Assembly: GCF_014650815.1 (NCBI RefSeq)
Contig: NZ_BMVR01000006.1
Coordinates: 301,912-365,911, forward strand
DNA from: Streptomyces flavofungini
GTDB lineage: Bacteria; Actinomycetota; Actinomycetes; Streptomycetales; Streptomycetaceae
Length of the DNA: 64,000 nucleotides
Reading direction: 5' to 3'
Made by a program: the position numbers and the translations under genes. The notes under the pieces were generated by a model that saw only the letters and a list, made by a program, of their open reading frames with translations, was not told where the DNA came from and did not search any database. Shown here piece after piece: positions 46,167-54,781 of the stretch (position 1 is the first letter of the stretch; each line of letters begins with the position of its first letter).

Positions 46167-47381
46167 TCACTCCCCCGCGGGCGCGTGCTCGGCGGCGGTC
46201 CGGACGTCGATCTCGCGCCAGAAGCCCGCCCGGATCGCGTACCGGTCGTGCTCGTCGATCTGGTCGTCCTTGTGGGCGAGCAGCCCGAACCGGGCGGCGT
46301 AGCGCAGCAGCTCGCCGTCGACGCGGTGCGGGATGCGCGGGTACATCGCCCCGAGCTTCTGCAGGTTGTGCTGCTCGGGCAGGCGCGCCATCCAGCGGCG
46401 GGCGAAGACCTGGCCGACCTCGTAGGGGTCGCCGCCGACGGTGGTGATGTCCTCCTCGCGGTCGGCCCAGCGCTGCTCGGCCGTGGTGAGCTGGGCGAGG
46501 GTGGGCAGCGCGGCGGCCTCCGGGGGCTCGGCGGGGGTGCCGGGGCGGTCCACCCAGCCCTTGTCGGACGACCAGCGCAGGGTCGCGTTGGCCGGTTCCT
46601 TGGGGTGCTGCACGCCGGGGGCGCGCAGGGCCGCGAGGTCCTTGGGGGTGGGCACGCCCTTTGTGGCCGGATTCCGGTCCCCGTTCTCCTGGGCGCGGGG
46701 GGCCGCGGCGGGGTGCGGGGCGGTGGGGGCCTGCTCGGCGCTCGTGGCGAGCGCGGATTCGGGCAGCGGCGCGGAGAGGATCGCGGCGATCTCGGGGCGG
46801 GGGGCGGGCGGCGGGGCGCAGACGCCGGTCAGCTCCTTGGCGCGGACGGCCTTGGTGATCCAGGCGCGATCCAGGACGCGGCGCTCGTCGGCCTCGGCGA
46901 CCAGGTCCTCGGACTGGTTGTAGTCGCCGTCGGCGGCCTGCACGGCCCACAGGTGGACGGCGACGCCGTGTTCCTTGGCGGCCATCATGCCGGGCAGCAG
47001 ATCGCCGTCGCCGGTGACGAGGACGACGTCGGAGCAGGCGCGGTTGCGGGCCAGCTCGGTCAGCTCGGCGTGCATGGCGGCGTCCACGCCCTTCTGCGCC
47101 CAGCGGCCGTCGCTGCGGGTCAGCGCGCCCAGGCGGACGGTGACGCGGGGCATCACGCGGAGCCTTCTGTGCTCCGGCTGGGGTACGCGGTCGGGGGCGC
47201 CGTCGAACCAGTAGATCCGCAGCAGCGGGCGCTCCGTGTCGGACTCGGCGCGCTCGCGCAGACCCTGGATGAGGGCGGTGTGATCGACGGTGATCCTGGA
47301 CCGGGACGGCTCTCCCGCGAGGAGGCTCGCGGCGGCTCCCAGCAGATACCCGGCGTCCACCAGGACGATGCAGCGGTCCAC
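46167..47381 (-). CDS. NYN domain (PIN-like) putative RNase
   Basis: The 404-residue protein has an N-terminal NYN domain with acidic residues of the PIN-like active site: CIVLVDAGYLLGAAASLL, KGVDAAMHAELTELA and VVLVTGDGDLLPGM. A Pro/Ala-rich linker follows, and a C-terminal helical domain (about residues 295-404, YEVGQVFARRWMARLPEQHNL) that may bind RNA. I chose GTG 47381, with GAGGG eight bases upstream; GTG 47390 is possible. It is probably a metal-dependent RNase, with target unknown. Confidence 0.87.
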   Translation of the reverse strand: MDRCIVLVDAGYLLGAAASLLAGEPSRSRITVDHTALIQGLRERAESDTERPLLRIYWFDGAPDRVPQPEHRRLRVMPRVTVRLGALTRSDGRWAQKGVDAAMHAELTELARNRACSDVVLVTGDGDLLPGMMAAKEHGVAVHLWAVQAADGDYNQSEDLVAEADERRVLDRAWITKAVRAKELTGVCAPPPAPRPEIAAILSAPLPESALATSAEQAPTAPHPAAAPRAQENGDRNPATKGVPTPKDLAALRAPGVQHPKEPANATLRWSSDKGWVDRPGTPAEPPEAAALPTLAQLTTAEQRWADREEDITTVGGDPYEVGQVFARRWMARLPEQHNLQKLGAMYPRIPHRVDGELLRYAARFGLLAHKDDQIDEHDRYAIRAGFWREIDVRTAAEHAPAGE

Positions 47382-47714
47382 GCCATCCACCCTCTTCCCT
47401 GGAAGATTCCTGAAGGTGCCCGAAGATCCCACAGATCCCGGGCGGGGGTCCGGCGATTTCGCGGATCGGAAGATCCCGCGGATCCAGGAGGTCACTTCGG
47501 GTTTCCTTCGAGTCTGCCCGACCTCGCGGAGGTTAACGGCCCGAACTCGATCTTCGGCGTGGCGTATCCGCTCGAACGCGTTGCGTGGCTCCTTTTGAGT
47601 GCCCCCGCGAGTCCCCCTATAACGCACGGTAATTATCCAAAATGCGCCTTTTGTGGACCTGTGTGAGTCTGGTCGCGTCCTGGCCCCTCGATCACCCGCA
47701 GGAGGAAGATCACC
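47382..47714. other. Divergent intergenic region with AT-rich promoter patch
   Basis: These 333 bases separate the minus-strand NYN gene from the plus-strand 56-residue gene. GAAGATCC-type words recur four times around 47400-47480 (GGAAGATTCC, GAAGATCCCACAGATCCC, GGAAGATCCCGCGGATCC). A near-consensus promoter lies at 47595-47623. No gene is supported. Confidence 0.6.
47595..47623 (+). promoter_or_regulatory. Near-consensus housekeeping promoter
   Basis: TTGAGT is followed after exactly 17 bases by TATAAC (five of six consensus bases). It is about 90 bases upstream of the 56-residue gene and would give a 5' leader of roughly 85 bases. Confidence 0.7.
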
Positions 47715-47885
47715 ATGGCCAAGAACAAGAACCGCGATCGCAACCAGAAGGCCGCCGCCCAGGCCGAGCGCGGTCAGCAGCAGGCCCAGCAGTCCGCCAT
47801 GGAGGCACAGGCCAAGTCCGCGGCCGCGGCGAACCCCGGCGACGTCGCCCGTAAGCACCGCGAGCGCCGCTTCGGCCACAACTGA
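47715..47885 (+). CDS. Small Gln/Ala-rich conserved protein (56 aa)
   Basis: The 56-residue protein begins MAKNKNRDRNQKAAAQAERG and is hydrophilic, with a basic N-terminus, a Gln/Ala-rich helix and the end VARKHRERRFGHN. GGAGGAAG lies six bases before the ATG, and a strong promoter lies upstream, so it is likely well expressed. It resembles short conserved streptomycete proteins of unknown function. It could bind nucleic acid, but this is only suggested by charge. Confidence 0.75.
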   Translation: MAKNKNRDRNQKAAAQAERGQQQAQQSAMEAQAKSAAAANPGDVARKHRERRFGHN

Positions 47886-47905
47886 CGCCCGCACAGGCAC
47901 ACATG

Positions 47906-47934
47906 AGGGGCGCACCCGGTCCGGGTGCGCCCCT
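47906..47934. terminator. Bidirectional hairpin between the 56-aa gene and dnaE
   Basis: Two 14-base arms (AGGGGCGCACCCGG and its complement) flank a single T. The stem is 20 bases after the small gene and 50 bases after the end of dnaE on the other strand, so it can stop both. Confidence 0.85.
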
Positions 47935-47984
47935 TGGCCATGCGGTTCCTGCCGTGCGCGCTGTGCGCGCCGCTCGCAGTGGGG

Positions 47985-50900
47985 TCAGCCCGCCAGGCAG
48001 GACGGGCCGAGCAGCACCTTGAGGTCGCCGAAGAGCGCCGGGTCAGGCTTCACGCGGTGCCGGTCGAGGCGGAGCACGGTGGTCTTCTGCGCGCCCTGGA
48101 GCTTGATCCGCACCTCGCTGTTGCCCCGGTGGTGGCTGAGGATCTCGCCGAGGCGGGTGACCATCGGCGGGCTCACCTTCACGGTCGGGATGGTGATGAG
48201 CACGGGCGCGTTGGTCCCGGCGTTGGACAGGTCGGGGACCTGCATCTCCATGGCGACGAGGCGGGGGACGTCCTCGCGCTTGTCGAGGCGCCCCTTGACG
48301 AACACCACCGCGTCCTCGACGAGTTGCGTGGACACCAGCTGATACGTCGCTGGGAAGAACATGCACTCGATGGAGCCCGCCAGGTCCTCCACCGTCGCGA
48401 TCGCCCACGCGTTGCCCTGCTTGGTCATCTTCCGCTGCAGCCCGGAGATGATCCCGCCGATGGTGACGACCGCGCCGTCGGAGAAGTCCCCGCCGGTCAG
48501 CTGCCCGATCCCCGCGTCCGCCTTGTCCGACAGCACATGCTCCAACCCGAACAACGGGTGGTCGGAGACATACAGACCGAGCATCTCCCGCTCCTGCGCG
48601 AGCAGATACGTCTTGTCCCACTCATCGTCGGAGAACTCCACGTCCAGGCCGAACCCCGGCTCGTCGGAGTCGTCCTCCCCCATCCCCCCGAACAGGTCGA
48701 ACTGCCCCTCGGCCTCCTTGCGCTTGACCGCCACCACATTGTCGATCATCGGCTCGTACTGCGCCGTCAGCCCCTTGCGGGTGTGCCCCATCGTGTCGAA
48801 CGCACCCGCCTTGATCAGCGACTCCGTCGTGCGCTTGTTGCACGCCGCCGCCTCCACCTTGTCCAGGTAGTCCGGGAACGAGGCGAACTTCCCCTTCGCC
48901 TTCCGCGACCGGATGATCGACTCCACCACGTTCGTCCCGACGTTGCGCACCGCCTCCAGACCGAACAGGATCACGTCGTCACCCTGCGCCGCGAAGTTGT
49001 GCACCGACTCGTTCACGTTCGGCGGCAGCACCTTGATGCCCATACGACGGCACTCGTTCAGATACACCGCCGACTTGTCCTTGTCGTCCTTCACCGACGT
49101 CAGCAGCGCCGCCATGTACTCGGCCGGGTAATTCGCCTTCAGATACGCGGTCCAGTAGGTGACCAGGCCGTACGCGGACGAGTGCGCCTTGTTGAACGCG
49201 TAACCGGCGAAGGGCACCAGGACGTCCCACAGGGCCTGGATCGCGGCGTCCGAGTAGCCCTTCTCCTTGGCGCCCGCCTGGAAGAGGACGAAGTTCTTCT
49301 CCAGCTCCTCGGGCTTCTTCTTGCCCATCACACGGCGCAGGATGTCGGCCTCGCCGAGGGAGTACCCGGCGATGATCTGGGCGGCTTTCTGCACCTGCTC
49401 CTGGTACACGATCAGGCCGTAGGTGAGGCCCAGGGTCTCCTTCAGGGGCTCTTCGAGCTCCTTGTGGATGGGGGTGATCTCCTGGCGGCCGTTCTTGCGC
49501 TCGGCGTAGTTCGTGTGCGAGTTCATGCCCATCGGGCCCGGCCGGTACAGGGCCGAGACGGCGGAAATGTCCTCGAAGTTGTCGGGCTGCATCTGGCGGA
49601 GCAGCGAGCGCATCGGGCCGCCGTCGAACTGGAAGACGCCGAGCGTGTCACCGCGGCAGAGCAGTTCGAAGGTCTTGGGGTCATCGAGCGGGAGGCTGAG
49701 CATCTCCAGGTCGACGCCCTTGTTGGCCTTCACCATCTTGACGGCGTCGTCCATGATCGTGAGGTTGCGCAGGCCCAGGAAGTCCATCTTCAGCAGGCCG
49801 AGCGACTCGCACTGCGGATAGTCCCACTGCGTGATCGTGACGCCGTCGGTGTGCCGCACCCAGATCGGGGCGTGGTCCACGATCGGCTCGCTGGACATGA
49901 TCACGCCGGCCGCGTGCACACCCATCTGCCGGACCAGGCCCTCCACACCCTTCGCGGTGTCGATGACCTTCTTCACATCCGGCTCGTTCTCGTACATCCC
50001 CCGGATCTCGCCCGCCTCGCTGTAGCGCGGGTGGGTGGGGTTGGTGATGCCGTCGAGGTCGATGCCCTTGCCGAGGACGTCGGCGGGCATGGCCTTGGTG
50101 AGCCGGTCGCCCATGGCGTAGGGGTAGCCGAGGACGCGCGCGGAGTCCTTGATGGCGTTCTTCGCCTTGATCTTGCCGTACGTACCGATCATGGCGACCT
50201 TGTCCTCGCCGTACTTCTCGGTGACGTACCTGATCACCTCCACGCGCCTGCGCTCGTCGAAGTCGATGTCGACGTCGGGCATGGAGACGCGTTCGGGGTT
50301 GAGGAACCGCTCGAAGATCAGTCCGTGCGTGATCGGGTCGAGGTCGGTGATGCCCATGGCGTACGCGACGATCGAACCGGCGGCGGAGCCTCGGCCGGGG
50401 CCGACCGCGATGCCGTTGTTCTTGGCCCACATGATGAAGTCGGCGACCACGAGGAAGTACCCCGGGAACCCCATCTGGATGATGATGTCCATCTCGTACT
50501 CGGCCTGCTTCTGGCGGTCCTCGGGGACGCCGCCCGGGTAGCGGCGGTTCATGCCGACCCGGACCTCCTCCTGGAACCAGGTGACCTCCGTGAAGCCTTC
50601 GGGGATGTCGAACTTCGGCATGAGGTCGCGCTTCTCGAACATGCCGGTCGTGTCGATCTGCTCCGCCACCAGGAGCGTGTTCGCACACCCCTCCTGCCAG
50701 GCATCCGAGGAGTCGACCGCGTACATCTCGTCCGTCGACTTCAGGTAATAACCCGTCCCGTCGAAACGGAAACGGTCCGGATCCGACAGGTTCTTGCCCG
50801 TCTGAATACACAGCAGCGCGTCATGCGCCGTCGCCTCGTGCGCATACGTGTAATGCGAGTCATTCGTCACCAGCGGCGGAATACCGAGCTTCTTGCCCAC

Positions 50901-51524
50901 CCGCAGCAGATCCTCACGGACCCGGCGCTCGATATCGATGCCGTGGTCCATCAGCTCCAGGAAATACCGGTCCTTGCCGAAAATGTCCTGGTACTCCGAA
51001 GCCGCCTTCACCGCCTCGTCGAACTGCCCCAGACGCAACCGCGTCTGCAGCTCGCCCGAAGGACAACCCGTCGAAGCGATCAGCCCCTCCGACCACTGGG
51101 AGATCGTCTCCTTGTCCATCCGGGGCCACTTCTGCAGCCAGCCCTCGGCATACGCGTCCGAGGACAGTTTGAAGAGATTGTGCAGACCCGTCTGATTTGC
51201 CGCCCAGATCGTCTTGTGCGTATAACCACCCGAACCCGACACATCGTCGCGCTTCTGGTGCGGCTGCCCCCACTGGATCTTCCGCTTGTTGCGCCGCGAC
51301 TCCGGCGCCACATACGCCTCGATCCCGATGATCGGCGTCACCCCCGCCTTCTTCGCCGTGTGGAAGAAGTCGTACGCCCCGTGCAGATTCCCGTGGTCGG
51401 ACATCGCGATATGCGACATGCCCATCTCATTGCACGCGTTGAACATGTCCTTCAGCCGCGCGGCACCGTCCAGCAGCGAGTACTGGGTGTGAACGTGCAG
51501 GTGCGTGAAGGGCGGCTTCGACAC
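47985..51524 (-). CDS. dnaE: DNA polymerase III alpha subunit
   Basis: The 1179-residue replicative polymerase has an N-terminal PHP domain (THLHVHTQYSLLDG, SDHGN), the catalytic polymerase core with PDVDIDFDERRR and the earlier GPGRGSAAGS motif, a helix-hairpin-helix region (YPAEYMAALLTS, PPNVNES), the clamp-binding motif QFDLF near residue 935 and a C-terminal OB fold (VTIGGIISGLQRKMTKQGNAWA). The organisation is DnaE1-type. GTG 51524 is the start. The gene is transcribed away from the DUF2252 gene. Confidence 0.97.
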   Translation of the reverse strand: MSKPPFTHLHVHTQYSLLDGAARLKDMFNACNEMGMSHIAMSDHGNLHGAYDFFHTAKKAGVTPIIGIEAYVAPESRRNKRKIQWGQPHQKRDDVSGSGGYTHKTIWAANQTGLHNLFKLSSDAYAEGWLQKWPRMDKETISQWSEGLIASTGCPSGELQTRLRLGQFDEAVKAASEYQDIFGKDRYFLELMDHGIDIERRVREDLLRVGKKLGIPPLVTNDSHYTYAHEATAHDALLCIQTGKNLSDPDRFRFDGTGYYLKSTDEMYAVDSSDAWQEGCANTLLVAEQIDTTGMFEKRDLMPKFDIPEGFTEVTWFQEEVRVGMNRRYPGGVPEDRQKQAEYEMDIIIQMGFPGYFLVVADFIMWAKNNGIAVGPGRGSAAGSIVAYAMGITDLDPITHGLIFERFLNPERVSMPDVDIDFDERRRVEVIRYVTEKYGEDKVAMIGTYGKIKAKNAIKDSARVLGYPYAMGDRLTKAMPADVLGKGIDLDGITNPTHPRYSEAGEIRGMYENEPDVKKVIDTAKGVEGLVRQMGVHAAGVIMSSEPIVDHAPIWVRHTDGVTITQWDYPQCESLGLLKMDFLGLRNLTIMDDAVKMVKANKGVDLEMLSLPLDDPKTFELLCRGDTLGVFQFDGGPMRSLLRQMQPDNFEDISAVSALYRPGPMGMNSHTNYAERKNGRQEITPIHKELEEPLKETLGLTYGLIVYQEQVQKAAQIIAGYSLGEADILRRVMGKKKPEELEKNFVLFQAGAKEKGYSDAAIQALWDVLVPFAGYAFNKAHSSAYGLVTYWTAYLKANYPAEYMAALLTSVKDDKDKSAVYLNECRRMGIKVLPPNVNESVHNFAAQGDDVILFGLEAVRNVGTNVVESIIRSRKAKGKFASFPDYLDKVEAAACNKRTTESLIKAGAFDTMGHTRKGLTAQYEPMIDNVVAVKRKEAEGQFDLFGGMGEDDSDEPGFGLDVEFSDDEWDKTYLLAQEREMLGLYVSDHPLFGLEHVLSDKADAGIGQLTGGDFSDGAVVTIGGIISGLQRKMTKQGNAWAIATVEDLAGSIECMFFPATYQLVSTQLVEDAVVFVKGRLDKREDVPRLVAMEMQVPDLSNAGTNAPVLITIPTVKVSPPMVTRLGEILSHHRGNSEVRIKLQGAQKTTVLRLDRHRVKPDPALFGDLKVLLGPSCLAG

Positions 51525-51683
51525 GACGTTGGCCTCCGGGGGAACTCTGCGGGTGGCGTGGGTGGACAGCGTGGAAGTCTAGTCCGGCTCACTGACAGCG
51601 GGCGGGCACTCGGGAGTACGGTCGGGCGTTGAGAAGAGGGCGGACGACCGTCCCCCATGTCATGCACCAGGAGGCACCCCGCG

Positions 51684-53012
51684 ATGTCGGTCCCGCAGCC
51701 CACCGCCGACCAGCGCGGCGAGGAGATCCTCGCCGTCTTCGACACCGCGTTCGGCGAGCTGCTCGCCGCCGACCCCGCCGCGTTCCGGGTGAAGTTCCGG
51801 AAGATGGCGGCCTCGGCCTTCGCGTTCTACCGCGGCACGGCGTGCCTCTTCTACCAGGACCTGGGCCGCGAGCAGCACGCCGGTCCGTACGTGGACGACC
51901 GCACCGGCCGGGTCTGGATCCACGGCGACCTGCACGCCGAGAACTTCGGCACGTACATGGACTCCCAGGGCCGCCTGATCTTCAACGTCAACGACTTCGA
52001 CGAGGCGTACGTGGGTCCCTTCACCTGGGACCTGAAGCGCCTCGCGGCCTCGCTGGCCCTGATCGGGTACACGAAGGCGCTCAGCGACGAGCAGATCACG
52101 TCCCTGGTCCGCACGTACGCCGCGGCGTACCGCGAGCGCGTGCACGACCTGGCGACGGGCGCCAAGAGCGACGAGGTGCCGCCCTTCACCCTCGACACGG
52201 CCCAGGGCCCGCTCCTGGACGCCCTGCGCGCGGCCCGCTCCCTGACCCGCTTCGAGCTCCTGGACTCGATGACGGAGATCCGTGACTTCGAGCGCCGCTT
52301 CGCGCCGGGCGGCGGCTCCATCGAGCTGGACGCCGCCACCCGGTACAAGGTCCTGGCGGCCTTCGACGGCTATCTGGAGACGCTGCCGGAGTCCTCCCTG
52401 ACCCGCCCGGACTCGTACCGGGTGAAGGACGTGGTGGGCCGCCGCGGCATCGGCATCGGCTCGGCCGGGCTGCCGTCGTACAACATCCTCCTGGAGGGCA
52501 ACAGCGACGCCCTGGAGAACGACGTCGTCATCTACCTGAAGCAGGCCCAGACCCCGGCCGTCTCCCGGCACGTCACGGACACCGCGATCCGCGACTACTT
52601 CCAGCACGAGGGCCACCGCACGGTCATCTCGCAGCGGGCCCTGCAGGCGCACGCCGACCCCTGGCTCGGCTGGACCGAGCTGGACGGCGCGGGCCAGCTC
52701 GTCGCCGAGGTCTCGCCGTACGCGGTCGACCTGGACTGGTCGGACATCGACGACCTGGACGAGATCTCCGCCGTGGTGGCCGACCTGGGCCGGGCCACGG
52801 CGACGATGCACGCGGCGGCGGACGACGAGAGCGGGCACTCGGACCTGGTGCCGTTCTCCACGGAGCGCGCCATCGACGCCGCCATCGCGGCCGACGAGGG
52901 CGGCTTCGGCGACCTCCTGGTGGACTTCGCGCACAGTTACGGCGCCCGGGCGCGCGCGGACCACCAGATCTTCGTCGACCTCTTCCGCAACGGCCGGATC
53001 CCGGGCCTCTAG
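51684..53012 (+). CDS. DUF2252 family protein
   Basis: The 442-residue protein has motifs like those of aminoglycoside phosphotransferase-type kinases: WIHGDLHAENFGTY near residue 82 (catalytic Asp) and NVNDFDEAYVGPFTWDLKRLA near residue 105 (metal-binding Asp), which defines DUF2252. It may phosphorylate a small molecule, but no substrate is known. CAGGAGG lies nine bases before the ATG. It stands alone, divergent from dnaE. Kinase activity is inferred from the motifs only. Confidence 0.88.
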   Translation: MSVPQPTADQRGEEILAVFDTAFGELLAADPAAFRVKFRKMAASAFAFYRGTACLFYQDLGREQHAGPYVDDRTGRVWIHGDLHAENFGTYMDSQGRLIFNVNDFDEAYVGPFTWDLKRLAASLALIGYTKALSDEQITSLVRTYAAAYRERVHDLATGAKSDEVPPFTLDTAQGPLLDALRAARSLTRFELLDSMTEIRDFERRFAPGGGSIELDAATRYKVLAAFDGYLETLPESSLTRPDSYRVKDVVGRRGIGIGSAGLPSYNILLEGNSDALENDVVIYLKQAQTPAVSRHVTDTAIRDYFQHEGHRTVISQRALQAHADPWLGWTELDGAGQLVAEVSPYAVDLDWSDIDDLDEISAVVADLGRATATMHAAADDESGHSDLVPFSTERAIDAAIAADEGGFGDLLVDFAHSYGARARADHQIFVDLFRNGRIPGL

Positions 53013-53098
53013 GAGCGGCGCCGGGCCGTGGCGGCCGTTGCGTGCGGCGGTCGCCGCTGCCGTCAGGTGGATTCATAGCGACCCTTTAGGGGTCTCTT

Positions 53099-53815
53099 AT
53101 GACGGCTCATGGCACACTCGCTTGCGCGATGGACATATCCGGGACCCAGATCAGAGTGGTGCGTGCGGCACTGTTCACGGCACTCGTCGTGATGCTGTCC
53201 GCCGCGTCGCACATTCTGCTGTCCCGGGCCCCGCTGCCGCTCACGACCTGCCTCGCCGTCACGGCCGGCGTGTACGTCATCGCGTACGCGCTGGCGGGGC
53301 GCGAGCGCGGATTCGGCCGCATCGCCGCCCTCCTGATCCCCCTTGAGCTGGCCGCCGACACCGTCTTCACCTCGGGCCAGCACGTCTGCTACGGCCAGGC
53401 GGGCGGCCCCGTCACGGGCCCGCTGCGCTCCTTCGGCGTCGACGTGCTGTGCGGCGGCGGCAGCGTCGGCACCCCGCTGGCCCGGATGACGGGCGGCGAC
53501 GGCCACGGCGCCGCCGCCCTGCTCGCCGACGGCGGCCCGGCCACGGCCTGGCTGCTGCTCGGCGCGCACGTGGGCGTGGGGCTGCTCGCGGCGGCCTGGC
53601 TCGGGCGCGTCGAGCGGGCCGTGGCGAGGCTGCTGCGGGCGGCGGCCGCGGCGACGTTCCGGCCGCTGCTGCTCGCGGTCGCCGCGGTCACCCGCCGGGT
53701 CGAGCCGGTGCGCCGACTGCCGCGCACCGCCCGCCGGACGCCGGTCGTCCGCACCCGGCTGCTCGTGCACTTCGTGGGACGGCGTGGACCGCCGTGCTGG
53801 GCCCTCTGCGCCTGA
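53099..53815 (+). CDS. Hypothetical membrane protein
   Basis: The 238-residue protein has about four predicted hydrophobic segments (VVRAALFTALVVMLSAASHILL, LTTCLAVTAGVYVIAYALA, IAALLIPLELAADTVF and ATAWLLLGAHVGVGLLAAAWL), with an Arg-rich basic tail (RRVEPVRRLPRTARRTPVVR). AGGGG is six bases before ATG 53099; an ATG at 53129 has no ribosome binding site. It resembles streptomycete proteins found before thioredoxin-fold genes, with no known function. The thioredoxin gene begins 42 bases downstream. Confidence 0.75.
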   Translation: MTAHGTLACAMDISGTQIRVVRAALFTALVVMLSAASHILLSRAPLPLTTCLAVTAGVYVIAYALAGRERGFGRIAALLIPLELAADTVFTSGQHVCYGQAGGPVTGPLRSFGVDVLCGGGSVGTPLARMTGGDGHGAAALLADGGPATAWLLLGAHVGVGLLAAAWLGRVERAVARLLRAAAAATFRPLLLAVAAVTRRVEPVRRLPRTARRTPVVRTRLLVHFVGRRGPPCWALCA

Positions 53816-53857
53816 GCACAGCCGACCGTCCACCCGTCACACCCACGGAGAACCACC

Positions 53858-54676
53858 ATGAGCAAGCGCAACAGCCAGGCCGCGAAGCAGGCCGCCCGCG
53901 AGCGGATCCGCGCCCAGCAGGAAGCCGAGCGCAAGCGCGAGAAGCGCAAGCGGTCCATCATCGTCGGCACGTCCATCGTCGGCGTCCTCGCCCTCGCGGG
54001 CGGCGTCTCGTACGCCGTCATGCAGAGCAACAAGCCCAGCTACTGGGACGACGCCAAGGACAAGAAGCTCGTCAAGCCCGCGAACACCACCGGCAAGGAC
54101 GGCACGACCGTCGTCGTCGGCAAGGCCAGCGCCAAGAAGACCATGAAGGTCTACGAGGACCCGCGCTGCCCGATCTGCGCCAGCTTCGAGCAGACCGTCG
54201 GCCCGACGGTCGAGAAGGACCTCAAGGACGGCAAGTACAAGGTCCAGTTCGTCGGCGCGACGTTCCTGGACAACAACATCCCGGGCGAGGGCTCCCGCAA
54301 CGCGATGAGCGCGCTCGGCGCCGCCCTGAACGTCTCCCCGGACGCCTTCCTCGCGTACAAGAAGGCGCTGTACTCGGAGGACAACCACCCGAGCGAGCAG
54401 GACGACAAGTTCAAGGACGACTCCTACCTGCTGAAGGTCGCCAACGAGGTGCCCGCGCTGAAGAAGAGCGCGGCCTTCAAGAAGGCGGTCAAGGACGGTA
54501 CGTACGACCGCTGGGCCCTGGCCATGGGACAGGCGTTCCAGGACGACAAGGACGGGGTCGAGGGCACCCCCGCGTTCGTCTTGAACGGCAAGCAGCTCAA
54601 GGGCGCCGACGGCAAGAACGCGCCGATGTCGGTCGAGGACTTCAACAAGGCCGTGGACGCCGAGCTGAAGGCCTGA
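53858..54676 (+). CDS. DsbA-family thioredoxin-fold membrane protein (CPIC)
   Basis: The 272-residue protein has a highly basic cytoplasmic N-terminus (ERKREKRKRS), one membrane helix (IIVGTSIVGVLALAGGVSYAVM) and an extracytoplasmic thioredoxin-like domain with the active site PRCPICASFE and the cis-Pro loop VEGTPAFVLNG. It differs from the copy at 21589 (CPAC). It should act on disulphides of exported proteins. The site CACGGAG precedes the ATG. It probably shares an operon with the small membrane protein upstream; a hairpin follows. Confidence 0.92.
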   Translation: MSKRNSQAAKQAARERIRAQQEAERKREKRKRSIIVGTSIVGVLALAGGVSYAVMQSNKPSYWDDAKDKKLVKPANTTGKDGTTVVVGKASAKKTMKVYEDPRCPICASFEQTVGPTVEKDLKDGKYKVQFVGATFLDNNIPGEGSRNAMSALGAALNVSPDAFLAYKKALYSEDNHPSEQDDKFKDDSYLLKVANEVPALKKSAAFKKAVKDGTYDRWALAMGQAFQDDKDGVEGTPAFVLNGKQLKGADGKNAPMSVEDFNKAVDAELKA

Positions 54677-54714
54677 TCCAGGAGTTATCACGCAAGCGCA
54701 GTAGGCGCGTTGCG

Positions 54715-54751
54715 GAAGAGCGGGCGAACTTTCGGTGGTCGCCCGCTCTTC
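54715..54751 (+). terminator. Perfect hairpin terminator after the thioredoxin-fold gene
   Basis: GAAGAGCGGGCGA pairs with its 13-base complement across an 11-base loop, 38 bases after the stop codon and 30 bases before phoD. It ends the upstream transcript, so phoD should have its own promoter. Confidence 0.8.
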
Positions 54752-54767
54752 GCCCATTACCGGTCCG

Positions 54768-54773
54768 TAGGGT
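54768..54773 (+). promoter_or_regulatory. Candidate -10 box for leaderless phoD
   Basis: TAGGGT ends eight bases before GTG 54782, downstream of the hairpin terminator. I see no clear PHO box (direct GTTCACC-like repeats) in the short upstream region, so phosphate control by PhoP is not supported by sequence alone. Confidence 0.45.
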
Positions 54774-54781
54774 GACCCCTC

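Noticed and set aside
47925..51632. A 1235-residue open frame opposite dnaE
   Set aside because: Low-complexity His/Leu/Arg/Val composition and complete antisense overlap with a well conserved polymerase gene show that it is a shadow frame.
54677..54781. A PHO box upstream of phoD
   Set aside because: No pair of GTTCACC-like 11-base direct repeats is present in the short gap, which is mostly a terminator hairpin.
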